Below are positions 1-7,128 of a DNA stretch of 18,848 bases, one piece after another (the stretch's first letter is position 1; each line of letters starts with the position of its first letter). This DNA is from Bacillota bacterium. Lineage in GTDB: Bacteria; Bacillota; Bacilli; ZCTH02-B2. The position numbers were made by a program, and so were the translations under genes. The notes beneath the pieces are model-generated. The model was not told the origin of the DNA and searched no databases. It worked only from the letters and a program-made list of their open reading frames with translations. The DNA is taken from NCBI GenBank assembly GCA_017577895.1, contig PKQY01000038.1, positions 1 to 18,848 on the forward strand. The letters are read 5' to 3'.

Positions 1-1931
1 ATGCGGTGGCGCTGGCGAGGCAGCTCGGCATGACGGTCATCGTCACCGATCACCACGAACCGCCGCCGGAGTTGCCGGAAGCGGACGCCGTCATCAATCC
101 GAAGCAGCCCGGATGTCCGTATCCGTTCAAAGAATTGGCCGGGGTCGGCGTGGCGTTCAAACTGGCCCAAGCGTTGCTCCAAGATGTGCCGTCGGAATTG
201 TGGCAGCTGGCGGCCGTGGGGACCATCAGTGATTTGATGCCGCTGGTGGAGGAAAACCGGGTGTTGGCCGCCATCGGCTTGGCGGAGATGAACTGCCGTC
301 CATTGCCGGGTCTTCGCGCGTTGGCCCAGCAAGCCCGCTTTCGGGGACCTTGGGACAGCGAGGCAGTGGGCTTTTTGCTCGGCCCCCGCTTGAATGCAGC
401 CGGGCGGCTGGCCCATGCCATGGGGGCCTATCGGCTGTTGATGGCCGAAGATGAGGCAGCAGCGTCGGAAGATGCGGCCTGGCTGGAACAATTGAACCGG
501 CGCCGCCAGCAGCTGGTCGATGAGGTGACCGAGGCAGCCCAACGGCAGATGGCGCAACAAGATGCCCAAAGCGGACGCCCGCCGGGGACGGCGGCGGCCT
601 ACGTGCTGGCCGATTCCGGATGGCACGAAGGGGTTTTGGGGATTGCCGCCGCCCGTCTGGTGGAAACGTACCACCGGCCGTTTGTCCTCCTGTCCGTCGA
701 TGAAGCGACGGGATTAGCCAAGGGTTCGGCCCGCGGCGTTCCGGGGCTGGATCTGTATGCGGCGGTGGCGGCGTGCCGTCAGTGGCTGGAGAAGTTTGGC
801 GGACATCCGCAAGCGGCGGGCATGACGATGGCAGCTTGCTGCATCGAACCGTTCCGGGAAGCGTTTGCAGCGGAAGTGGCCGCGCGGTTGCCCCTGGGTC
901 CCCCACAGCCGAGCACGGCGGTGGAAGTGCACTGTCCGCTGGATGCGGTGGATTTCAGTCTGTGGGAGGCGTTGCAGCGCCTGGAGCCGTATGGGATCGG
1001 CAATCCGAAGCCGATCATTTATTTTGGCGCCGTCGACATCGAACAAGTGACATCGCTGGGAAAAGAACAGCAACACGTCAAACTCGTCTTGCGCGGCCAG
1101 CGGGGGCGGGTCGTGGAAGCCGTCGGATTTCAATGCCGCGACTGGGTGGAGCGCATCGCCCCCGGTTCCAAAGGACATATACTCGGCCAGTTAGGGATCA
1201 ACGAGTGGGGCGGCACCCGCCGGCTGCAAATACTTTTGCATGATGTGGCCATTTTCCATCGACAAGTATTCGACTGGCGGCGCACGCCGGAAAAAGCCGC
1301 GCAATGGCGGACGGCGTCGGATGGGGACGGCCATGAGGAGTCGGTGTTTTTCCTCAGCTTTTCATCATCCCCAATCACACCCGCTCCACCTACAGGGTCC
1401 ATCGCATATTTTCACGCTCCCGGTTCAGGCCGTTTCGGCTGTTGGCCCTTGTCCCCGGAAGAACCGGTAGAGACGGTGACCGATTTGGTGTTGCTGGACG
1501 TGCCGGTGAGCGAGCAGCAGTTGAGTGCCGCGTTGCAACGTTTTCCAGCGATAGAGCGGGTGTATTGCGTCTTTCAACAGGCGAACGGCTTGGGCGTGCC
1601 CCAGCGGCAGCATTTTGCCATGCTGTTTCGCTGGATGCGGCAAGAGGGCCGCTTTGATTGGATTCGGGCCGAGCAGGCCGGAGCCCGCTTTGGGTTGGCC
1701 GCGGGGCAGACGGCGTTCGTCTTGCGGGTATTTCGGGAGTTGGGATTTTTAGAGGTCATCAGCGGGCACGCCTACGAATGGCGGGATGTGGGGCGCAGTC
1801 GGTTGGAAAACTCCATGTCTTACTTGGAAGCGGTCGAGCGGCAAAAGATGGGACAATTTTTACACGGGCTGACCATCCGCCAGTTACAGCAGTACATCTT
1901 CAATTTGATGGAAACCAAACAAGGGGGATGA
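1..1931 (+). CDS. recJ: Single-stranded-DNA-specific exonuclease RecJ, 5'-truncated by the window edge
   Basis: RecJ is a 5'-to-3' single-strand DNA exonuclease of the DHH phosphoesterase family used in recombination and repair. Only the C-terminal ~642 codons are present; the frame is already open at base 3 and ends at TGA 1929-1931. Numbering from the codon at base 6, the DHH signature (VTDHHEPP) is at about residues 13-20, GPRLNAAGRL at 126-135, and the DHHA1 nucleic-acid-binding motif GGHPQAAG at 265-272, followed by an OB-like region and the long C-terminal extension usual in Bacillota RecJ. Roughly 150 N-terminal residues, including the first metal-binding aspartates, lie outside the window, judged from the ~786-residue B. 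subtilis protein. The stop codon is 6 bp before apt, so the two are probably cotranscribed. No internal break is visible. Confidence 0.95.
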   Translation, partial: AVALARQLGMTVIVTDHHEPPPELPEADAVINPKQPGCPYPFKELAGVGVAFKLAQALLQDVPSELWQLAAVGTISDLMPLVEENRVLAAIGLAEMNCRPLPGLRALAQQARFRGPWDSEAVGFLLGPRLNAAGRLAHAMGAYRLLMAEDEAAASEDAAWLEQLNRRRQQLVDEVTEAAQRQMAQQDAQSGRPPGTAAAYVLADSGWHEGVLGIAAARLVETYHRPFVLLSVDEATGLAKGSARGVPGLDLYAAVAACRQWLEKFGGHPQAAGMTMAACCIEPFREAFAAEVAARLPLGPPQPSTAVEVHCPLDAVDFSLWEALQRLEPYGIGNPKPIIYFGAVDIEQVTSLGKEQQHVKLVLRGQRGRVVEAVGFQCRDWVERIAPGSKGHILGQLGINEWGGTRRLQILLHDVAIFHRQVFDWRRTPEKAAQWRTASDGDGHEESVFFLSFSSSPITPAPPTGSIAYFHAPGSGRFGCWPLSPEEPVETVTDLVLLDVPVSEQQLSAALQRFPAIERVYCVFQQANGLGVPQRQHFAMLFRWMRQEGRFDWIRAEQAGARFGLAAGQTAFVLRVFRELGFLEVISGHAYEWRDVGRSRLENSMSYLEAVERQKMGQFLHGLTIRQLQQYIFNLMETKQGG

Positions 1932-1937
1932 CCGATC

Positions 1938-2468
1938 ATGAATCATGCCGCGATGCGGTTTCGGGAAAAAATCCGGGTCATTGAAGATTTTCCCCAACCG
2001 GGCGTGAGTTTTAAAGACATCACCACGTTGTTGAAAGAAGGGTCCTTGTACAAGCAGGCCATCGATGCGATGGCGGAGGCCGTGCGGCAGTGGAACCCCG
2101 AAGTGGTGGTCGGCCCGGAAGCGCGGGGCTTTGTCATCGGCGCCCCGGTGGCCTATGCCTTGGGGTTGGGGTTTGTGCCGATTCGCAAAGCGGGCAAACT
2201 GCCGGCGGAATCCATCGAAGTGAATTATGACCTGGAGTACGGCTCCGACCGTTTGGGCATTCACAAAGACGCCATCCGGCCGGGACAGCGGGTCGTCATC
2301 ATGGACGATCTTTTGGCCACCGGAGGCACGATCTCGACGGCCATCCAACTGGTGGAACAGTTGCAGGGCGAAGTGGTCGGGCTGGCGTTTCTCATCGAAC
2401 TTTGTTACTTGAACGGCCGACAAAAATTGAGCGAATATCCCGTGTATTCGTTAGTCCAATACGAGTAA
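1938..2468 (+). CDS. apt: Adenine phosphoribosyltransferase
   Basis: Apt converts adenine and PRPP to AMP in purine salvage in the cytosol. The 176-residue protein contains the family core VVGPEARGFVIGAPVAYALG, the conserved RKAGKLP segment, and the PRPP-binding loop DDLLATGGT, and ends in the typical ...VQYE tail. It aligns nearly end to end with the 170-residue B. subtilis enzyme as I remember it. The ATG at 1938 has an AAGGGGG ribosome binding site overlapping the end of recJ; an alternative ATG five codons later (1953) would give 171 residues, closer to the family norm. The gene sits 6 bp after recJ and upstream of rel, the order seen in B. subtilis. The last codons and the stop lie inside a 26-bp tandem duplication (see the repeat entry). 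Confidence 0.96.
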   Translation: MNHAAMRFREKIRVIEDFPQPGVSFKDITTLLKEGSLYKQAIDAMAEAVRQWNPEVVVGPEARGFVIGAPVAYALGLGFVPIRKAGKLPAESIEVNYDLEYGSDRLGIHKDAIRPGQRVVIMDDLLATGGTISTAIQLVEQLQGEVVGLAFLIELCYLNGRQKLSEYPVYSLVQYE

Positions 2469-2508
2469 GGCGGCTTTTCAAGCAATACGAGTACGGCGGC
2501 TTTACAAG
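2457..2508 (+). repeat. 26-bp tandem duplication of the apt 3' end
   Basis: Copy 1 (2457-2482) contains the last three codons of apt, its TAA stop and 14 further bases. Copy 2 (2483-2508) follows immediately and differs at only two positions: the stop TAA becomes TAC and TTTTCA becomes TTTACA. The second change creates a better -35-like hexamer in front of rel. Confidence 0.85.
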
Positions 2509-2529
2509 TTCCTCAAAAACGGAGATAAT
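2501..2529 (+). promoter_or_regulatory. Putative sigma-A promoter for rel
   Basis: TTTACA (2501-2506), a 17-bp spacer and GATAAT (2524-2529) lie 30 bp before the rel ATG. The -35 hexamer is inside the second copy of the apt-end duplication. This would allow rel to be transcribed independently of apt. Found by motif only. Confidence 0.45.
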
Positions 2530-2559
2530 TAAAGATAAAACCTGCAAGGTGAGCGAAAA

Positions 2560-4716
2560 ATGGGCGTTGAGGAACTGTGTCAAAAGTTGGGCTATTTGAC
2601 CGAAGAAGAACGGGAACGGGTACGGGAAGCGTACCGATTTGCTGAGGAAGCCCATCGAGGACAAACGCGCAAATCGGGAGAACCGTATATCAGCCATCCG
2701 TTGGCAGTGGCCGAGATTTTGGCCGATTTGCAGTTGGACTGCTCAACGATTACGGCGGCCTTGCTTCACGACGTGGTGGAAGACACGTCTGTCACCCTGG
2801 AGGAGTTGGAGGAGCGGTTCGGCCCCGATGTGTCTCACCTTGTAGACGGCGTGACGAAATTAGGACGGTTGAAATATAAGACGAAAGAAGAACAGCAGGC
2901 GGAAAACCACCGGAAAATGTTCATCGCCATGGCCAAAGACATCCGGGTCATCTTGATCAAGTTGGCCGACCGCCTGCACAACATGCGGACGTTGAAATAT
3001 TTGAACGATGAGAAACAGCGGGAGATTGCCAACGAGACGTTGGAAATCTTTGCGCCGCTGGCCCACCGGCTGGGCATTTCCACCATCAAGTGGGAACTGG
3101 AAGATATCGCCCTGCGCTTTTTGAATCCACAGCAGTATTACCGGATCGTCAACTTGATGCAGAAGAAGCGGTCGGAGCGGGAACAGTACATCAAGGAAGT
3201 CATCCAGACGCTGCAGGAAAAACTCAAGGAAATGGGCATCGAAGCGGAAGTTTCCGGCCGTCCGAAGCACATTTACAGTATTTATCGAAAAATGGTGCAT
3301 CAAAAGAAACAATTCAACGAAATTTACGACTTGCTGGCGGTCCGGGTCATCGTCCACACCATTCGCGACTGTTATGCGGTGTTGGGCATTATCCACACCC
3401 TTTGGCGGCCGATGCCAGGCCGCTTTAAAGATTATATCGCCATGCCCAAACCGAACATGTACCAGTCGCTTCACACGACCGTCATCGGCCCGAACGGCGA
3501 GCCGCTGGAAGTGCAGATCCGCACTTTTGAGATGCACCGGACGGCAGAGTACGGTGTGGCGGCCCACTGGGCGTACAAAGAAGGAAAGGTCATCACGGAC
3601 GAGGAAGCGGCCCGCAACCTCGCCTGGTTCCGAGAGATTCTCGAGTGGCAGCAAGACTTCCGGGATGCGAAAGAGTTTATGGACTCGCTGAAGACGGAGC
3701 TGTTTTCCTCGGTCGTCTTTGTCTTTACGCCGAAGGGGGACGTCATCGAACTGCCCAGCGGTTCCGTCCCGTTGGACTTCGCGTACCGGATTCATACGGA
3801 AGTGGGCAACCGCTGCATTGGGGCAAAAGTCAACGGGCGCATCGTGCCGTTGGATTACAAATTGAAGACCGGCGACATCGTCGAAATTCTCACCTCCAAA
3901 CACAGCTACGGCCCGAGCCGCGACTGGCTGAAGATCGCCCAATCGTCCCACGCCCGGAGCAAAATTCGGCAGTGGTTTAAAAAGGAAAAACGGGAAGAAA
4001 ACATTGCCAAAGGGCAGGAAGATCTGGAGCGGGAACTGAAAAAACAAGGCCTGGTGCCGTCGGAGTGGATGAGCAACGAAAAACTGGACGCCGTGGCCAA
4101 GGCGTTGAATTTCAGCAACCGGGAAGACTTGCTGGCGGCCTTAGGCTACGGCGGCGTCAGTTTGAGCCAAGTGATGGCCAAACTGACGGAAAAGGCGCGC
4201 AAAGACGCCCAGGACGATCGTCCCGCCGGGGTCGTCCGCTCATCTGCGCGGGAAAGCAAGCCCATTCACGGCGTGCGGGTCAAAGGCATCGACAACGTGT
4301 TGGTGCGCTTTTCCCGCTGCTGTACGCCGGTGCCCGGTGACGAGATCATCGGTTTTATCACCAAAGGGAGAGGGATCTCCATCCACCGGCAAGATTGTCC
4401 CAACATTGAACAACAGTTGAAAACGAATCCGGAGCGGTTTATCGAGGTGGAATGGGAAGCCAACGACGAGTCGTCCAGCTATCCGGTGGACATTGAAATT
4501 ACCGGGTACGACCGCAAAGGCTTCCTCAACGAAGTGTTGCAGACTGTCTCCGAGACAAAGACCAACATTTCGGCCATTTCCGGCCGCTCGGATAAAAACA
4601 AGGTGACGACCATTTTGATGACCATCAACATCCATAACCTCGATCACTTGCACCGAGTTGTGGACAAAGTGAAAAGCATCAAGGACATTTATACTGTTCG
4701 CCGCATCACCCAGTGA
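2560..4716 (+). CDS. relA: Bifunctional (p)ppGpp synthetase/hydrolase (Rel/SpoT family)
   Basis: This long RSH enzyme makes (p)ppGpp from ATP and GTP/GDP during amino-acid starvation and also degrades it. At 718 residues it is near the usual length (734 in B. subtilis). The N-terminal HD hydrolase domain is intact, with metal-site residues H46, H70-D71 (LLHDVVEDT) and D137 (LADRLHNM). The synthetase domain follows, with RFKD at 288-291, the RXKD signature of bifunctional Rel rather than the EXDD of monofunctional RelA, and the conserved KPNMYQSLHTTV segment. A TGS domain (about 385-446), the CC/zinc-finger region (C587, C588, C613) and a C-terminal ACT domain (about 640-718) complete it. The ATG has an AAGGTGAG ribosome binding site 6 bp upstream. 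dtd lies 34 bp downstream, the common Bacillota arrangement. Confidence 0.97.
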   Translation: MGVEELCQKLGYLTEEERERVREAYRFAEEAHRGQTRKSGEPYISHPLAVAEILADLQLDCSTITAALLHDVVEDTSVTLEELEERFGPDVSHLVDGVTKLGRLKYKTKEEQQAENHRKMFIAMAKDIRVILIKLADRLHNMRTLKYLNDEKQREIANETLEIFAPLAHRLGISTIKWELEDIALRFLNPQQYYRIVNLMQKKRSEREQYIKEVIQTLQEKLKEMGIEAEVSGRPKHIYSIYRKMVHQKKQFNEIYDLLAVRVIVHTIRDCYAVLGIIHTLWRPMPGRFKDYIAMPKPNMYQSLHTTVIGPNGEPLEVQIRTFEMHRTAEYGVAAHWAYKEGKVITDEEAARNLAWFREILEWQQDFRDAKEFMDSLKTELFSSVVFVFTPKGDVIELPSGSVPLDFAYRIHTEVGNRCIGAKVNGRIVPLDYKLKTGDIVEILTSKHSYGPSRDWLKIAQSSHARSKIRQWFKKEKREENIAKGQEDLERELKKQGLVPSEWMSNEKLDAVAKALNFSNREDLLAALGYGGVSLSQVMAKLTEKARKDAQDDRPAGVVRSSARESKPIHGVRVKGIDNVLVRFSRCCTPVPGDEIIGFITKGRGISIHRQDCPNIEQQLKTNPERFIEVEWEANDESSSYPVDIEITGYDRKGFLNEVLQTVSETKTNISAISGRSDKNKVTTILMTINIHNLDHLHRVVDKVKSIKDIYTVRRITQ

Positions 4717-4750
4717 TGGGTCGGCACAGGACACAACGGGGTTGGACGAC

Positions 4751-5194
4751 ATGCGGGTATTAGTGCAACGGGTACGAAGCGCGCGGGTGGAGGTCGACGG
4801 CGAAACGATCGGCGAGATCGGGCGCGGGCTGTTGCTGTTGGTCGGCATCACCCATACGGACACCGCCGATGACGCCCGTTATTTGGCCGAAAAGGTGGCT
4901 CATTTGCGCATTTTTGAAGACGAGCGGCAAAAAATGGGCCGTTCGGTGCTGGATGTCGGCGGGGCCGTGTTGTCGGTCTCCCAATTCACGTTGTACGGCA
5001 ACGTCCGCCGGGGACGGCGGCCGGACTTCATGGACGCGGCCCGTCCGGAGCACGCGCGGGAGATCTACGAGCAATTTAACCGCCTGTTGGCCGAACAAGG
5101 TTTGAGGGTGGAGACCGGCCGGTTTGGCGCCATGATGCAAGTGCATTTGATCAACGACGGGCCGGTGACGCTGCTGTTGGAACACCCGCTTTGA
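4751..5194 (+). CDS. dtd: D-aminoacyl-tRNA deacylase
   Basis: Dtd hydrolyses D-amino acids (for example D-Tyr) from mischarged tRNAs, keeping D-residues out of proteins. The protein is 147 residues, the normal family size, and is intact: it starts MRVLVQRV, has the SQFTLYG motif, the GRRPDFMDAARP segment and the C-terminal NDGPVT motif that supplies the cross-subunit Gly-Pro recognition element. I chose the ATG at 4751 because family members begin at this residue; a TTG three codons upstream (4742) is possible. The ribosome binding site is weak (GGGG at 4738-4741), and the gene is 34 bp from rel, so it probably depends on the upstream transcript. A putative promoter overlaps its stop codon. 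Confidence 0.95.
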   Translation: MRVLVQRVRSARVEVDGETIGEIGRGLLLLVGITHTDTADDARYLAEKVAHLRIFEDERQKMGRSVLDVGGAVLSVSQFTLYGNVRRGRRPDFMDAARPEHAREIYEQFNRLLAEQGLRVETGRFGAMMQVHLINDGPVTLLLEHPL

Positions 5195-5218
5195 AAACCG
5201 ATGCCAAAACGATATAAT
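5191..5218 (+). promoter_or_regulatory. Putative sigma-A promoter at the dtd stop codon
   Basis: TTGAAA (5191-5196), a 16-bp spacer and a consensus TATAAT (5213-5218). No plus-strand gene follows before the terminator at 5287-5318, so if active it would drive a transcript of only about 90 nt. Confidence 0.4.
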
Positions 5219-5224
5219 AACCAT

Positions 5225-5318
5225 ATGCCCAAACTGTATGCTTGGGCCAAGCGGCCTCTGCCGCAAAGTTGGCGCGCTGAACACAAAAAGAAGGCTTCCG
5301 TACGGAAGCCTTTTGCAA
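5225..5318 (+). ncRNA. Candidate small RNA between dtd and the spore protein gene
   Basis: The interval between the putative promoter above and a strong terminator has no plausible ORF. It can fold into GCCCAA/TTGGGC (5227-5232 with 5242-5247), a tight GCGGC-CTCT-GCCGC hairpin (5251-5264) and the terminator hairpin. I do not recognise an RNA family. Existence is inferred from the promoter-hairpin-terminator layout alone. Confidence 0.2.
5287..5318. terminator. Bidirectional intrinsic terminator between converging dtd and spore protein gene
   Basis: A perfect 10-bp stem, AAGGCTTCCG (5291-5300) with CGGAAGCCTT (5303-5312), flanked by an A run on the left and TTTT on the right, so it can work on both strands. 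It suits the convergent genes on either side. Confidence 0.85.
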
Positions 5319-5356
5319 AGTCATGGGATAATCGGATGATGTGCTAGGGTTTTGGG

Positions 5357-5584
5357 TTAGGCTTTGGGGAATTGTTGGTTCGCCAATTGTTGTTCAGCAA
5401 TTTGGACCAGGCGACGGGTGATGTTACCACCGATCGCGCCCGTGTCGCGGGTTGCCATCGTTCCCCAGTAGCCGTCTTGAGGCGGTTGAATGCCCAGTTC
5501 TTGAGCAATTTCGTATTTCAGTTGCTCAAGAGCTTGTCCGGCTTGAGGGACGACGAGGACGTTTCGTTTTTGTCCCAGTGCCAT
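5357..5584 (-). CDS. Alpha/beta-type small acid-soluble spore protein (SASP)
   Basis: SASPs coat and protect DNA in the dormant forespore and are degraded by the GPR protease at germination. The 75-residue protein has both family signatures: KYEIAQELG around residues 23-31, with the expected GPR cleavage point between E25 and I26, and the C-terminal DNA-binding segment TGAIGGNITRRLV. The start at 5584 is preceded by a near-perfect GGAGGTGAT site; the frame is open 25 codons further upstream, but that extension has no family similarity. It is a single gene converging on dtd. I searched the upstream ~75 bp for a sigma-G promoter: a CATAAT-like -10 is present but no clear -35. In B. subtilis an amidase gene (yrvJ) occupies this slot. 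Its presence shows the organism is a spore former. Confidence 0.95.
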   Translation of the reverse strand: MALGQKRNVLVVPQAGQALEQLKYEIAQELGIQPPQDGYWGTMATRDTGAIGGNITRRLVQIAEQQLANQQFPKA

Positions 5585-5656
5585 CTTTATCACCTCCGCA
5601 GTCTTATGTTGAGCCTTCATATAGAGGATTATGATCCGTAAATTTTGCCAAAGCGC

Positions 5657-5673
5657 CAACGGCGACGCCGTTG
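5657..5673 (+). promoter_or_regulatory. Inverted repeat in the hisS leader
   Basis: CAACGGCG (5657-5664) and CGCCGTTG (5666-5673) form a perfect dyad around one base, ending 15 bp before the hisS ribosome binding site and extendable by the flanking CGCC/GGCG. It has no T-run, so it is not a terminator; it may be an mRNA 5' hairpin or an operator. Function unknown. Confidence 0.35.
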
Positions 5674-5706
5674 GGGCGGGCCGGTTCGGAAGGAGCGAAT
5701 CCTACC

Positions 5707-7035
5707 ATGACCATCAGCATGCCCCGGGGGACGTACGACGTCTTGCCGGATGAAATCCACCGTTGGCATTATGTCGAACGCGTGGCGCGGGATGTGGCCC
5801 GCCGTTATCATTTTTCGGAAGTTCGCACGCCGATTTTTGAACATACCGAGCTGTTCCAGCGTGGCGTCGGCGAGACGACGGACATCGTTGAAAAAGAGAT
5901 GTACACCTTTACGGACCGAAAAGGGCGGAGCTTGACGCTCCGGCCGGAAGGAACGGCGGCGGTGGTGCGCAGTTTTATCGAGCATAAAGTCTATGCCCAA
6001 CCGCAGCCGACCAAATGGTATTATCTCGGTCCGATGTTTCGGTACGAACGGCCCCAGTCGGGCAGGTTCCGCCAGTTCGTGCAATTTGGCGCAGAAGTCT
6101 TGGGGGCCGACGATCCGTCGGTGGATGCCGAGATCATCGCCATGGTCGACGACTTGTTGCAAGAGCTGGGGATCCGGCAATATCGCCTGGAATTGAACAG
6201 CTTGGGGTGTCCCCAATGCCGTCCCCGGCACCGGGAAGCGCTGTTGGCCCACTTGCGCCCGCTCCGGGAAGCGTTGTGCGCCGATTGTCAGTCGCGCTTG
6301 GAACGCAATCCGCTGCGCATCCTCGACTGCAAAAATGAGCGATGCCGTGAACTGACGGCCGACACCCCGTCCATCTTGGAACATTTATGTTCGGCCTGTG
6401 CTGACCATTTTGCGGGCGTCCGGAAGTTTTTGGACGAACTGGGTATATCTTACATCGTCAATCCCCGCATGGTGCGCGGCCTTGATTATTATACCCAAAC
6501 CGCCTTCGAATTTATCGCCGAATCGGTGGGGGCGGTGGGCACCATTGCGGCGGGCGGCCGGTACAACGGTCTGGTGGCCAGCCTCGGCGGCCAGGACGTG
6601 CCGGGCATCGGGTTTGCCACCGGCCTGGAACGGCTGTTGGCGGTCATGGCGGCAGAAGGCGTTGAGCCGCCGGCACCACCGGCGTTGGACTGTTTTGTCG
6701 TCGCCGTAGGTGAAGAATCCCGTACTGCGGCGGTTTCCTTGTTGCACCGCTTGCGGAAAGCCGGTTTGGCCGCCGATTTGGACCACTTGAACCGCAAGGT
6801 GAAAGCGCAGCTGAAGGCGGCAGATCGGCTGCAGGCCAAATACGTGCTCATTTTAGGGGAGGACGAATTGTCCCGCGGCACGGTCCAGCTGCGGCGCATG
6901 GCCGACGGCGTGCAGGAGGAAATTCCGCTGGAGGCAGCGGTGGAACGGGTATCCATGCAGTCCATGGGCGATGCGGTGGAACAAACTTTGCTGTCGATGA
7001 TGACCGGAAAAGCCGGTCCCGGAGCCGATCACTAG
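5707..7035 (+). CDS. hisS: Histidyl-tRNA synthetase
   Basis: HisS is a class IIa synthetase that charges tRNA-His. The 442-residue protein carries PRGTYDVLP at the N-terminus, the motif 1/ATP-site region (LTLRPEGTAAVVR), motif 2 with FRYERPQSGRFRQF, the histidine-binding signature RGLDYYTQTAFEF, motif 3 (GIGFATGLERL) and a C-terminal anticodon-binding domain. I placed the start at the ATG at 5707, which has GGAAGGAG 11 bp upstream; a TTG at 5671 in the same frame lies inside the leader hairpin and lacks family support. It is followed after 93 bp by aspS, the common Bacillota pair. In many Bacillota the pair is preceded by a T-box; only about 120 bp separate this gene from the divergent SASP gene, and I see no T-box consensus. 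Confidence 0.97.
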   Translation: MTISMPRGTYDVLPDEIHRWHYVERVARDVARRYHFSEVRTPIFEHTELFQRGVGETTDIVEKEMYTFTDRKGRSLTLRPEGTAAVVRSFIEHKVYAQPQPTKWYYLGPMFRYERPQSGRFRQFVQFGAEVLGADDPSVDAEIIAMVDDLLQELGIRQYRLELNSLGCPQCRPRHREALLAHLRPLREALCADCQSRLERNPLRILDCKNERCRELTADTPSILEHLCSACADHFAGVRKFLDELGISYIVNPRMVRGLDYYTQTAFEFIAESVGAVGTIAAGGRYNGLVASLGGQDVPGIGFATGLERLLAVMAAEGVEPPAPPALDCFVVAVGEESRTAAVSLLHRLRKAGLAADLDHLNRKVKAQLKAADRLQAKYVLILGEDELSRGTVQLRRMADGVQEEIPLEAAVERVSMQSMGDAVEQTLLSMMTGKAGPGADH

Positions 7036-7128
7036 AACAAAGAAGCGCACCTGCCCGTGGAAATGCCGATTATTGACATGATGGGAACAACAAGTCGTAT
7101 GGGTACGTGGTGGAAGGAGAGAACACAG

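Noticed and set aside
2860..4047. 395-codon open frame on the minus strand inside rel
   Set aside because: It is an antisense shadow of a high-G+C gene with intact, conserved coding on the plus strand; no start signal or family features.
5585..5706. T-box leader for hisS
   Set aside because: The space is too short and I see no T-box consensus or terminator/antiterminator pair, only a compact dyad.
7073..7103. Possible promoter between hisS and aspS (TTGACA at 7073)
   Set aside because: The -35 is perfect but no acceptable -10 hexamer lies 16-19 bp downstream.
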